The notes beneath the pieces were generated by a model. It had not been told where the DNA came from, searched no databases, and saw only the letters and a program-made list of their open reading frames with translations. The position numbers and the translations under genes are program-made. Positions 1-8,248 of a stretch of DNA of 25,661 nucleotides are shown piece after piece. How positions within the stretch are numbered: position 1 is the first letter of the stretch; each line of letters starts with the position of its first letter. The DNA comes from an uncultured Eubacteriaceae bacterium (GTDB lineage: Bacteria; Bacillota; Clostridia; Lachnospirales; CAG-274): assembly GCA_947565475.1 (NCBI GenBank), contig CANOGI010000004.1:1-25661 (forward strand), in the 5' to 3' direction.

Positions 1-1148
1 TCTTGACTTGAAAAAGGGCATAATGTAATCGGCTTCCAGTCGCTTTTGTTTATAAATCTATCTTTTATTGCGTTTAATGTGGGGTTATTATACTAAAGAG
101 AATTTACTATGGAGGAAATAGCGGGTTCCATTATCTCACGGTAGTTTTCATTAAGTATAACTGTGTCTATGACTTCCATAGAGCCTTCGGTAAGGGTTCC
201 TGTTTTATCAAGGCATAAAGTGTCAACCCTGGCGAGAGTTTCTATACAATAAAGTTCCTGTACGAGGACTTTATATTTCGCCAGCCTTACTACTCCAACC
301 GCGAGCACCGTGCTTGAGAGAAGCATAAGACCCTCGGGGATAATCGTGATAATAGCCGCTATACTTTGAACAATAGCTTTTTCAAATGTGTTCTCATCAA
401 TATTAAATTGATTTAGCGCTATAATTATACCGACGGGTATTATAAAAAAAGATATAATCTTTACTATTTTATTGAGGGTACGCATAATCTCGGAGTTGAT
501 TTTTTTTATATATTTAGCTCCGCTTGAAATTTTAGACACATAGTTGTATTTTCCTACTCTCTCGGCCTTAGCGGTACATTTTCCGCTGACTATAAAGCTT
601 CCCGCCAGAAGCAAGTCGCCCTCTTTTTTATAAATAGCGTCCGATTCGCCCGTTACAAAAGACTCGTTTACATCACAACTTCCTTTTATGATAATTGAAT
701 CCGTCACGACCTGATAACCGCTTTCAAATATAAGAATATCGTCAAGAACTATTTGTTCAATCGATATTTTTGTTCTTATTCCATTTCTTATGACATCGGC
801 TTTTGTCGAGGCTATAATTGACAGTTTATCAATAGTAAGTTTTGAGCGTATCTCCTGAATAACCCCTATAAATAAATTGCAGAGAACAACACCCATAAAT
901 AAAATATTTTTATATTCTCCTATAATAATTATTATAACCGCGAGGCTAAAGTTGAGAATATTAAAAAATGTGCATAAATTACTTGTTATAATTTGAGGAA
1001 TCGTTTTTGTGGGGACAGTATTCTCATCATTAAAAAGCCCCTCGTCTAATCTTTGATTTACCTCATTTTCGGAAAGGCCTTTATTATAATCAGGCGTAAA
1101 TCTCCTTACTTTTTTTAGTTCATCATTATTTTCAAGATTGTAGTTCAT
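1..1148 (-). pseudogene. P-type cation-transporting ATPase, interrupted by in-frame TAG and cut by window edge
   Basis: The N-terminal 351 residues are a clear P-type ATPase: cytoplasmic N-terminus, two membrane segments (about 55-100), actuator domain with TGES at 166-169, a membrane pair with IIPEGL near 269-274, and the phosphorylation motif DKTGT at 314-318 (Asp314). The start ATG at 1148 has GGAGG a few bases upstream. A TAG at 95-93 stops the frame soon after the phosphorylation site. The same frame continues without further stops to base 1, and its translation (YNNPTLNAIKDRF ... PFSSQ) matches the nucleotide-binding domain of the family. The gene therefore looks like a full-length pump of roughly 800-900 residues broken by one codon. 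The substrate is not certain. The sequence around the phosphorylation site recalls CtpE-type or PacL-like Ca2+/cation pumps. A truncated product lacking the ATP-binding domain should be inactive. Confidence 0.8.
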
Positions 1149-1206
1149 TATTTTCCTCCAATTATATTATAAGAATTTATTATTTGTTATAATTTTTTTA
1201 TGTATA

Positions 1207-1400
1207 TTTTAACCGACAGAGGAAGTCCCCTGTTTTTTAAGCGGGGGTACTTACTTTTGTATTCAGGGCGAGTGCAAGCCAGGCTGCAAGGGTGGGCAGC
1301 AAAACGAAGTTTTGCGACCAGCCTCACTCTGAATACAAAGGCGAATACTTTCGCCATCGGTTACAAGAATTTTTGTTGTACAAAAATTTGAGTAGTCTTC
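1207..1400 (+). repeat. Structured repeat family 1, copy A (longest)
   Basis: This copy begins TTTTAACCGACAGAGGAAG and ends GAGTAGTCTT. It contains a CCCC/GGGG hairpin with a TGTTTTTTAAGC loop, a long stem pairing 1256-1266 with 1329-1339, the GGCGAATACTTTCGCC hairpin and an AT-rich hairpin (GAATTTTTGT / ACAAAAATTT). The tip of the long stem carries extra sequence not found in the other copies, including a small AAAAC/GTTTT hairpin at about 1300-1313. A TATAAT lies at 1188-1193, just upstream. It fills most of the gene-free stretch 1149-1547. Short open frames on both strands here are incidental to the palindromes. Confidence 0.85.
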
Positions 1401-1547
1401 TTTGAGATACATTTTGATAAATTTTCTTATAATATAATTTTTATTAAAACTTATTTTAACCATTATACTTGTTTAATAATATAAGGGATACTGACTTACA
1501 AAGGATTTTTTTGTCAGCCAGGGTTACAGTAGTTTAGAACAGGTTTA

Positions 1548-3296
1548 TTATAATTTATAATATAAACAATTTCCCGACAAGTCGTTTTTTCCATAATAAT
1601 CAAAAAGTATATACTGAGTCTCTTTTGTTATATGAGAAAAATTGTTTTGAGCGCCAAGGAAGACGTTATAATCAAACTTTTCTATATGGCACATCCTTGA
1701 GAGCTGCTTTGGAGTAAAAGATATAAGATTTGGTATGTATTTTTTTACATTCTCAGGGTTCTCAAAAAATTTTCTCGCGAAAGATTTTGTTTCATCAAAA
1801 TTATTTTGAGGAAGCCAATAAGGAAAATTTTTTATATTGTCGTTTAAATACATATCAAATTTTAAAATATCTTTCAGCTTATACAAGTCTTTGGTGTGCG
1901 AGACGCAAAACTCAAACATAATATTATATAGCCTCATTTTGTTATGGGAAACCTCATGGTATCCACAATCAATCCAGTATAATGCCAATTCCTCGAAAAA
2001 AGAAAAAGGTCTTTCAAAAAAGTTTACCATAAATTTAACCGTGTTTAAACATTTTCCAGAGTTGTAATATATTTCCACCATTTCGGCGATGTATTTAAGA
2101 AGAGTCATTTTCTCAAAATTAATTTTTTCGGTAAATAAAACCTCATACGGCGGTTTCTCATTATAAACAACTCCATATTTTTCTGAGTCTCTTCTAAGCC
2201 CGGAACCTCTCAAGAGTTTTAGGAAACCAAGTTGAAGCTGTTCAGGATAAACTGTGTAAACATCGTCAAATGACTTTTTAAACGAGTCATAATCCTCAAA
2301 CGGCAAACCGGCGATCAAGTCAAGGTGCTGATGAATATTTCTAAAGCTTTTGATAATTGAGACTTTTTTAAAAAGTTTAGTGAGGTCAGTTTTTCTTTGT
2401 ATAGAAGAAAGTGTTTTTGAATTTGTGGACTGTACGCCTATTTCAAGCTGAAAAAGCTGTTTTCTTGCCTTTTTCAGTACGTTAAGCATATCATCATCAA
2501 GAATGTCCGCTGAAATCTCAAAGTGAAAGTTTGTTGTTCCATTATCGTTTTTAATCAGAAATTCCCATATGTCAATAGCGAGTTTTTTATTACAATTAAA
2601 GGTTCTGTCCACAAATTTTACTTGTTTAACCTTTTTGGCAAGAAAAAATTTTAAGTCTTTAAAAATTCGTTCTTTAGATAAAAACCTTACTCCTTTCTCA
2701 ACAGAGGAGAGACAGTACTGGCAATTATAGGGGCATCCTCTTGAGGCTTCATAATATATTATTTTGTTTTGAAGCTCCTCAATAGAAAAGTCGTCATATA
2801 CAAAAGGAATATCGTCGAGGGTGAGAGGTGCTCTTTCTTTTGTGACGATGATTTTTTCACCGTCGTGATAAGCTATTCCGTCAATATCCGAGAGATTTCC
2901 TTTTTTATCTTTTAAGAAGGATATTATTTCAAAAGATGTCTTTTCTCCTTCTCCTATTGTTATAATATCCACGCCTTTTTGAAATAAATACTCGTATTCA
3001 TGGCTTACCTCAGGGCCTCCAAGTATTATTTTGATATTTGGTAAAATTTTTTTTATAACAGAAATTATATTTAAAATTATTTCTATATTCCATATATAAC
3101 ACGAAAATCCGAGAATATCGGGTTTCATTTTATAAATTTCGGAGAATATAAATTCCTCACTGTTGTTTATTGTAAATTCAGCGATATTTATATCTATGTT
3201 TAATTTTCCGCAGTATTTTTTTATACTTCTAAGTGCCAGCGATGAATGAATAAATTTAGCGTTGAGCGCCACAAAAACAGTTTTTATGAGAATCAC
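1548..3296 (-). CDS. B12-binding domain / radical SAM protein (DUF4080 type)
   Basis: The protein has about 580 residues in three parts: an N-terminal cobalamin-binding-like Rossmann domain (about 1-135, with ILGGPE near 91-96), a radical SAM domain with the cluster motif CxxxCxxC at Cys188, Cys192 and Cys195 (GCPYNCQYC), and a long C-terminal region of the DUF4080 type. Such enzymes bind a 4Fe-4S cluster and S-adenosylmethionine. The substrate of this family is not known to me. It lies 21 bp downstream of sir2 and is probably cotranscribed. The frame opens with GTG at 3296, but that GTG sits inside a perfect Shine-Dalgarno (GAGGTGAT). With normal spacing, initiation would fall on the in-frame ATA at 3287-3285, giving MKTVFVALNAKF, which matches how relatives usually begin. 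The true start is therefore unclear by three codons. Confidence 0.85.
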   Translation of the reverse strand: MILIKTVFVALNAKFIHSSLALRSIKKYCGKLNIDINIAEFTINNSEEFIFSEIYKMKPDILGFSCYIWNIEIILNIISVIKKILPNIKIILGGPEVSHEYEYLFQKGVDIITIGEGEKTSFEIISFLKDKKGNLSDIDGIAYHDGEKIIVTKERAPLTLDDIPFVYDDFSIEELQNKIIYYEASRGCPYNCQYCLSSVEKGVRFLSKERIFKDLKFFLAKKVKQVKFVDRTFNCNKKLAIDIWEFLIKNDNGTTNFHFEISADILDDDMLNVLKKARKQLFQLEIGVQSTNSKTLSSIQRKTDLTKLFKKVSIIKSFRNIHQHLDLIAGLPFEDYDSFKKSFDDVYTVYPEQLQLGFLKLLRGSGLRRDSEKYGVVYNEKPPYEVLFTEKINFEKMTLLKYIAEMVEIYYNSGKCLNTVKFMVNFFERPFSFFEELALYWIDCGYHEVSHNKMRLYNIMFEFCVSHTKDLYKLKDILKFDMYLNDNIKNFPYWLPQNNFDETKSFARKFFENPENVKKYIPNLISFTPKQLSRMCHIEKFDYNVFLGAQNNFSHITKETQYILFDYYGKNDLSGNCLYYKL

Positions 3297-3317
3297 CTCA
3301 GTCTATAAAAATACTTA

Positions 3318-4046
3318 TTAAATGTCAACGACGGAGGAGAGAACATCTCCTATATTGTCGTGAATGACAAGATTGGCCCTCTCATCGTAAGAAGTCTCAG
3401 ACTTATTTATAAGAATAAGTTTATTGCCTTTGTAATAATTCACAAGACCCGCAGCGGGATAAACAACGAGGCTTGTCCCGCCGACAATAAGTACGTCGGC
3501 GCTGTTTATATATTTACAGGCTGAACTTAAAACATAATCGTCAAGACCTTCCTCATAAAGAACAACATCAGGTTTTACCAATGAACCGCATTTTTCACAG
3601 TATGGTACCTTTTCAGCTTTTAAAATAAAATCTACATCATAAAACTCTCCGCATTTTGTACAATAATTTCTGAAGACGGAACCATGAAGCTCAAAAACAT
3701 TTTTACTTCCTGCCATTTGGTGGAGATTGTCAATATTCTGAGTTATAACGGCTTTAAGTTTTTCCTGTTTCTCAAGTTCAGCTAAAGCTATATGCGCCTT
3801 ATTGGGTTTAGCGTTTTTGTATATAAGATTATTTTTGTAATAATCGTAGAACAATTCAGTATGTTTTACAAAAAATGAGTGACTTATAAGACTTTCAGGA
3901 GGATAGCCATATTTATTTACGGCATTGTACAGCCCTTTTTCACTTCTAAAATCAGGAATGTTACTTTCTGTTGATACGCCGGCGCCTCCTAAAAACACAA
4001 TATTGTCGCTATTATCAATTATTTTTCTCAGTTCCTCATAAGCCAT
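3318..4046 (-). CDS. Sir2-family NAD-dependent protein deacylase
   Basis: This 242-residue protein removes acyl groups from lysines using NAD+. Visible motifs are the NAD-binding GAG at 21-23 followed by STESNIPDFRS, QNIDNLH at 103-109, the catalytic His at 121 in HGS, and a zinc ribbon with Cys129, Cys132, Cys150 and Cys153. Length and motif order are normal for bacterial class U/III sirtuins. I chose the ATG at 4046 because AAGGTG lies just upstream; a longer frame reaching 4082 has no comparable site. It is the first gene of a probable two-gene unit with the downstream radical SAM gene, and it is divergent from the cupin gene with a 106-bp gap that must hold both promoters. That gap contains TATAAT at 4114-4119 and 4125-4130, but no convincing -35 box at the right spacing. 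Confidence 0.93.
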   Translation of the reverse strand: MAYEELRKIIDNSDNIVFLGGAGVSTESNIPDFRSEKGLYNAVNKYGYPPESLISHSFFVKHTELFYDYYKNNLIYKNAKPNKAHIALAELEKQEKLKAVITQNIDNLHQMAGSKNVFELHGSVFRNYCTKCGEFYDVDFILKAEKVPYCEKCGSLVKPDVVLYEEGLDDYVLSSACKYINSADVLIVGGTSLVVYPAAGLVNYYKGNKLILINKSETSYDERANLVIHDNIGDVLSSVVDI

Positions 4047-4152
4047 AAATTCACCTTCTCTTTCAGACGGATAATACCGCAATTTTTTACAATACGTTTT
4101 GATATGTGGATATTATAATATAAATATAATTCAAATTTAAGGAGTGGTACTA

Positions 4153-4554
4153 ATGGAATTTAAAAATTTATTTGAGAGATTTAATCAAAATGGAGAGCTT
4201 GCTTTATCCGATAAACTTTTTTCCACACGGTTTGGCGAGCTTTGTTTTAGTGAACATCCTGATTTTGACGGCGTATTCTTAAAGCATATAATTACCTCCG
4301 AGCAAACAAATGGTATGTTTAGTTATCATCTGGTAAAAATCGAGCCTAATAAAAAAATTGGGGAACATATCCACGAAAATCAGTTTGAGACACATGAGAT
4401 TATAGCCGGAAGCGGGGTGTGTGTCAACAATGGTACGGAGATAGCTTATAAACCGGGAGTAATCTCAATTTTAGAAAAGAACACCCCCCATAGGGTTATC
4501 GCCGGAGACGAAGGTCTTTACATATTCGCTAAATTTATACCGGCTTTGTGTTAA
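4153..4554 (+). CDS. Small cupin-domain protein
   Basis: The protein has 133 residues and a single cupin barrel. The metal-binding set is visible: His72 and His74 (HIHENQF), a Glu in the following FETHE stretch, His81, and His113 in the second cupin motif (NTPHRV). Single cupins of this kind bind a metal and act as small-molecule isomerases, dioxygenases or sensors; the substrate cannot be read from sequence. The start at the ATG preceded by AAGGAGTGGTACTA is better than an upstream GTG that would lie inside the ribosome-binding site. Its last 20 bases overlap the end of the converging AraC-type gene, and no terminator separates the two. Confidence 0.8.
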   Translation: MEFKNLFERFNQNGELALSDKLFSTRFGELCFSEHPDFDGVFLKHIITSEQTNGMFSYHLVKIEPNKKIGEHIHENQFETHEIIAGSGVCVNNGTEIAYKPGVISILEKNTPHRVIAGDEGLYIFAKFIPALC

Positions 4555-5302
4555 AATCAATATTTTGTTCGCAAGCCATTTTATAATCCGTAGGTGTAAG
4601 TCCGACAATATCCTTAAAATATTTTATAAAATGGCTTTGGTCATAAAATCCTGTATTAACCGCTGTTTCCGTTAAAGAAAAATTTTTCTTGATAAGCCTT
4701 TGAGCTTTTCTTATACGGTTTTGTATTAAAAATTTATGGGGGGTGAGTCCTGTTTTATTTTTAAAATTTCTTATAAACTGATATTTACTTATATATTCGG
4801 TTTTTGACATATTGTAAATATCTATATTATTTTCGGGATATAATTCAAGCTGGTTTTTTAGATTTTTATTGATTCCCAGGGTTTCGTCGTATTTTAAAAA
4901 TTTAAGTTTACTGGCTATTAAGTTAGTAAATTGTGGAGAGATAGAATCCACGGAAAAGTTTAAGCCACTTTTTTTAATAAAATCATCAATCTTATGTTTT
5001 ATCTTACATACAGATAATATTTTAACAGTTTTTTTATTTACGCATATGCTCGCCATAGAATATGAGTTTACTGAGGTTATACTATGCGGGGTATAAGGGG
5101 GGATAACAAAAATATCATTTTTTTTATAAAAATCTGTTTTACCGTTTATATCTATTTTTATAACGCCGTCTATTATTATTCCAGCCGTGAAATCAAAAAT
5201 ATGATTATGAATAGGATAAGAAATTAATGATTTCTCGCATAAAATTATCTCAAGGAAGTTTTCAGTATCTGAAATGTAGCGTATATTTTTATATTTTTTC
5301 AT
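4535..5302 (-). CDS. AraC-family transcriptional regulator with N-terminal cupin domain
   Basis: The protein has 255 residues. The first ~100 residues form a cupin-like ligand-binding domain (YPIHNHIFDF, then VIPPYTPHSI). The last ~90 hold the paired helix-turn-helix of the AraC/XylS family, ending with the typical HFIKYFKDIVGLTPTDYK signature. It starts 9 bases after the aminotransferase stop and has no recognisable Shine-Dalgarno, only an A/T-rich run, so it is probably translated by coupling from the aminotransferase. It is the last gene of the lrp-aminotransferase-araC unit. The effector is unknown. Confidence 0.88.
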   Translation of the reverse strand: MKKYKNIRYISDTENFLEIILCEKSLISYPIHNHIFDFTAGIIIDGVIKIDINGKTDFYKKNDIFVIPPYTPHSITSVNSYSMASICVNKKTVKILSVCKIKHKIDDFIKKSGLNFSVDSISPQFTNLIASKLKFLKYDETLGINKNLKNQLELYPENNIDIYNMSKTEYISKYQFIRNFKNKTGLTPHKFLIQNRIRKAQRLIKKNFSLTETAVNTGFYDQSHFIKYFKDIVGLTPTDYKMACEQNIDFNTKPV

Positions 5303-5311
5303 AAAAAATTT

Positions 5312-6487
5312 TTATTTTTTATATTTTTTAACAAATTTTTCTATTCTCTCAAGAGCGGCGTTAATATCTTTAATAGAGTAAGCGTATGAACAGCGTATAA
5401 AACCCTCTCCGCAGTCTCCCAAAGCCGTTCCCGGAACGACGGCGACCTTTTCCTCGTGAAGAAGTTTCTCACAAAACTCGTCTGAGGTCATACCAGTAAC
5501 GGAAATAGATGGAAACAGATAAAAAGCCCCTAACGCCTCGAAACACTCAAGACCCATATCTCTGAATCCTTTAAGCATAACTCGTCTTCTTCTGTCATAT
5601 TCCTTTCGCATTTTGTTCACGTTTTCCTCACAGCCTCTTAATCCCTCGATGGCAGCATATTGACTTATTGTGGGAGCGCACATAATAATATACTGATGAA
5701 TTTTAAGCATAGCTGATATAATATCGGGGGGAGCGGCGGCGTAGCCAAGTCGCCAGCCTGTCATAGCGAAAGACTTCGAGAATCCGTTGAGTACGATTGT
5801 TTTTTCATACATTCCCTCTATTTCAGCGATAGACACATGTTTTTTGTCACCGTATGTAAGCTCTGAGTAAATTTCGTCGCTTATAACCACAATATCTCTT
5901 TTTCTCAAAACTTCGGCGATTTTCTCAAGGTCTTCTCTTTCCATAATAGCCCCTGTAGGGTTATTTGGATAGGGAAGAATGAGGGCTTTTGTTTTATCAG
6001 TTATTTTCTCAAGAATTTCCTCAGGAGTAAGTCTGAAATTGTTCTCAACTTTTGTGGTAATAACAACGGGTGTGCCCCCCGCCATAATTATACAGGGCTT
6101 ATATGACACGAAAGAAGGCTCAGGAAGAAGAACCTCGTCTCCTTGGTCGATAATTGCTCTTAGAGCTATGTCAATTCCCTCGCTCGCTCCCACGGTTACG
6201 ATAATCTGATTTTTATAGTCATAGTCGAGATTTATTTTATTTTTAAGGTATTTTGATATTTCTTTTCGTAACTCGGGAAGTCCGGCGTTTGACGTATAAA
6301 CTGTTCTGCATTTCTCGATAGTGTATATGGCTCTTTCGCGAACTGCCCACGGAGTCTCAAAATCAGGTTCGCCGACGCCCAGAGAAATCGCTCCCTCGAT
6401 TTCGTTAGCCACATCAAAAAACTTTCGTATTCCTGAATATGGTATATTTTTAATTTTTTCCGTAATAAAAGATTTTTTTTCTGTCAT
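5312..6487 (-). CDS. PLP-dependent aminotransferase, class I/II
   Basis: The 391-residue protein is a fold-type I aminotransferase of the AspC/PatA type. Motifs include GVGEPDFETP (37-46), NNPTG at 175-179, the SDEIYSEL stretch near 203-210 and the PLP lysine Lys238 in GFSKSFAMTGWR. Length is normal for the family. Its start overlaps the Lrp-type gene by four bases (ATGA), a sign of translational coupling, and AAAGGA lies upstream within that gene. Pairing with an Lrp/AsnC regulator suggests amino-acid-responsive control. Substrate specificity (aspartate, aromatic or another amino acid) cannot be settled here. Confidence 0.93.
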   Translation of the reverse strand: MTEKKSFITEKIKNIPYSGIRKFFDVANEIEGAISLGVGEPDFETPWAVRERAIYTIEKCRTVYTSNAGLPELRKEISKYLKNKINLDYDYKNQIIVTVGASEGIDIALRAIIDQGDEVLLPEPSFVSYKPCIIMAGGTPVVITTKVENNFRLTPEEILEKITDKTKALILPYPNNPTGAIMEREDLEKIAEVLRKRDIVVISDEIYSELTYGDKKHVSIAEIEGMYEKTIVLNGFSKSFAMTGWRLGYAAAPPDIISAMLKIHQYIIMCAPTISQYAAIEGLRGCEENVNKMRKEYDRRRRVMLKGFRDMGLECFEALGAFYLFPSISVTGMTSDEFCEKLLHEEKVAVVPGTALGDCGEGFIRCSYAYSIKDINAALERIEKFVKKYKK

Positions 6488-6969
6488 GGCGATACAATCA
6501 TCCTTTCGTCACATTTTTTTTCATCATCCAAAATAACTCCATGGTCTTTATATTTTTTAAGAACGAAATGGGTCGCCGTGCTTAAAACAGAGTCGAGAGT
6601 TGATAGTTTTGTTGAGATAAAAGAAGATATTTCTTTTAAATTTTTGCCCTCCATAATAATTGTCAAGTCAAAAGCGCCAGACATAAGATAAACCGCTTTT
6701 ACCTCATCAAAGTTTTGTATTCTCTGCGCTATTTTATCAAATCCCTGATCTCTTTGAGGAGTAACTTTTACCTCAATTAAAGCCGTTACATACTCTCTTT
6801 CAGTGTTATCCCAGTTTATAAGGGTGTTATAGCCGCATATTATATTTTCACTCTCAAGTTTCTCAATACATTTTTTTATTTCCTCAACATCTTTTCCAAG
6901 CATATCCGCTATTTCTCTCGCTGAGATTCTACTGTCTTTTTCTAAAAGTTCAAGAATATCTTTTTCCAT
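6484..6969 (-). CDS. Lrp/AsnC-family transcriptional regulator
   Basis: This 161-residue protein has an N-terminal winged helix-turn-helix (about 1-50: DILELLEKDSRISAREIADM) and a C-terminal RAM/AsnC ligand-binding domain (about 65-140). Such proteins form octamers and respond to amino acids. I chose the ATG at 6969, preceded by AAGGAG about 11 bases upstream, over a TTG three codons earlier that is too close to that site. It is the first gene of the operon with the aminotransferase and AraC genes, and probably controls that operon. Confidence 0.92.
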   Translation of the reverse strand: MEKDILELLEKDSRISAREIADMLGKDVEEIKKCIEKLESENIICGYNTLINWDNTEREYVTALIEVKVTPQRDQGFDKIAQRIQNFDEVKAVYLMSGAFDLTIIMEGKNLKEISSFISTKLSTLDSVLSTATHFVLKKYKDHGVILDDEKKCDERMIVSP

Positions 6970-7056
6970 AAATATCAATTCTCCTTTTTTGAGATATTAT
7001 TATATATTAAGAGATTAAAATTCACCGAATGTATAATTTTTTGGTCTGACGGTGAT

Positions 7057-7190
7057 ATTTAACCGACAGAGGAAGTCCCCTATTTCTCAAGTGTGGGCGC
7101 TTACTCTTGTTTTAAGTGGGATTACAAGTTTTCGTTTAAAACAAAGGCGTATGTATCCGCTATAGGGTATGAGTATTTTGTGACACTAAC
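7057..7190 (+). repeat. Structured repeat family 1, copy B (diverged)
   Basis: The left end ATTTAACCGACAGAGGAAG is intact. The CCCC...GGG hairpin is kept, and the long stem is present as TTGTTTTAA (7107-7115) pairing with TTAAAACAA (7136-7144). Other copies have TTGTATTC pairing with GAATACAA, so both sides have changed together. The GGCG hairpin is recognisable, but the closing helix and the 3' tail have decayed. TATAAT occurs at 7031-7036. Confidence 0.75.
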
Positions 7191-7631
7191 ATACAATTAT
7201 TTTTTGTTTTCACATTTATATAGTTTTTTAGTAAAATTTATAGAATTTTTACCAAGGTGTATCTAAAAAATAGAAAACGATGATAAATCATAAAAAGTAA
7301 AAGAAATTTGATATGTATTTATTTTATTTTTTGCGATTTTCTGTATATTCTTTTATACTAAAAAATATTTAAGGTTTTCAGGGAGGTATCGTTTGCATAG
7401 TTCTTACTGCTGTTATATAGTTTTCAGATACGCTCTAATGTTTAAATTATACTCCATTTTTTTGATTATTAAAAGACTATTTTTAATTTTTTTTATTTAT
7501 GCTCTGTTTTGTTTTTATTGTTAAAACATTTATAAATTTTTAATCACCAAATTTGGTATTTTGAATAATATAGAATATGAACCAAATGTTTTCTCTCCTT
7601 TTATTTCGGGAAAGCATAGAATGGGCGGGAA
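7191..7631. other. Gene-free AT-rich spacer
   Basis: No open frame with a plausible start, no tRNA and no strong hairpin with a T-run was found here. A less AT-rich patch around 7378-7435 (GGGAGGTATCGTTTGCATAG onwards) stands out, but I recognise neither a riboswitch nor a coding remnant in it. Confidence 0.5.
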
Positions 7632-7784
7632 AATTTAAACGATAGAGAAAGTCTCCTGTTTCTTAATCGGGGGAACTTACTCTTGTATTTAAGGGGAGTG
7701 CAGGCTCACTCTGAATACAAAGGCGAATACTTTCGCCGTCGGTTACTCGAATTTTTGTTATACAAAAATTCAAGTAGTCTTGAC
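7632..7784 (+). repeat. Structured repeat family 1, copy C (compact)
   Basis: This is the most compact well-preserved copy. It starts AATTTAAACGATAGAGAAAG, has the CTCC/GGGG hairpin with loop TGTTTCTTAATC, a long stem with a very short tip (GGGGAGTGCAGGCTCACTC), GGCGAATACTTTCGCC, the GAATTTTTGT-TAT-ACAAAAATTC hairpin, and the tail AAGTAGTCTTGAC. The 5' side of the closing helix carries substitutions that weaken it. Confidence 0.85.
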
Positions 7785-7845
7785 ACGATATTAAAGTTTT
7801 CCGCTGTTTTGGCAGTCCCGTTTTATGGTTCATTTATTGTTTTTG

Positions 7846-7895
7846 AAAAGTCCTCATTTTATGGTGTTGCCATATTCAAAATGAGGACTTTTTAA
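7846..7895 (+). terminator. Strong hairpin, probable bidirectional terminator
   Basis: AAAAGTCCTCATTTT (7846-7860) pairs perfectly with AAAATGAGGACTTTT (7878-7892), 15 bp. The loop contains a further ATGG/CCAT pairing, and a T-run follows. No protein gene ends here. It lies about 60 bp after repeat copy C, so it could end a short transcript from that repeat. Confidence 0.65.
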
Positions 7896-8150
7896 GGTTG
7901 ATTTCTCTTGTCTGATATATTGGTTTTCTTTCATACTTTATTTAATTTTTTGAAAAATGACACGATAACGAAAATTTTAAGTTTGAAAAATTATTTTAAG
8001 CCGCCGAACTTGTCCATCTTTCAAGTGGTTTTACTATAAACTTTATATTAAGGGAAAAATCTTTTTTCAATTATTATCACTGAGGGGGTGAATCAGTCTA
8101 TTTTAAATTTAATAAAATAATATCTTCATATATTTTATTAAATATGTTAT

Positions 8151-8233
8151 AATTAAAATTATAATGTATACACTCTAATCCTTGAAAAGTGACTTTTATA
8201 GTTGCGAGGGATGAAAGTGTTATAATTTTAATT
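8151..8233 (+). promoter_or_regulatory. Long imperfect inverted repeat just upstream of the flavodoxin/SCP2 gene
   Basis: The left arm 8151-8184 (AATTAAAATTATAA, then CACTCTAATCCTTG) is matched in reverse complement by the right arm 8205-8233, which ends GTTATAATTTTAATT. The arms are about 30 bases with a 6-base bulge. The loop contains AAAAGTGACTTTT, itself a small palindrome. The structure ends directly at the GGAGTGAG ribosome-binding site of the next gene. It could be a regulatory leader or operator, or a tiny palindromic element. Confidence 0.5.
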
Positions 8234-8248
8234 TTGGAGTGAGTATTT

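Noticed and set aside
1207..1400. Family 1 repeat as RNase P RNA or another housekeeping RNA (GAGGAAGTCC resembles GAGGAAAGTCC)
   Set aside because: The element is too short, occurs in seven copies and lacks the other conserved RNase P segments.
1200..1463. Short open frames on both strands within repeat copy A
   Set aside because: They lie across the repeat stems, lack ribosome-binding sites and are not kept in the other copies.
4081..4135. Divergent promoters between sir2 and the cupin gene
   Set aside because: TATAAT boxes are present, but no -35 box lies at 16-18 bp from them, so no promoter is called.
7378..7440. Possible CRISPR-type or tracrRNA-like sequence (TTTGCATAGTTCTTACTGC)
   Set aside because: There is a single occurrence, no spacer-repeat spacing and no cas gene in the window.
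7683..7895. 70-codon plus-strand frame over copy C and the following hairpin
   Set aside because: It has no Shine-Dalgarno, ends inside the terminator hairpin and its composition is explained by the repeat.
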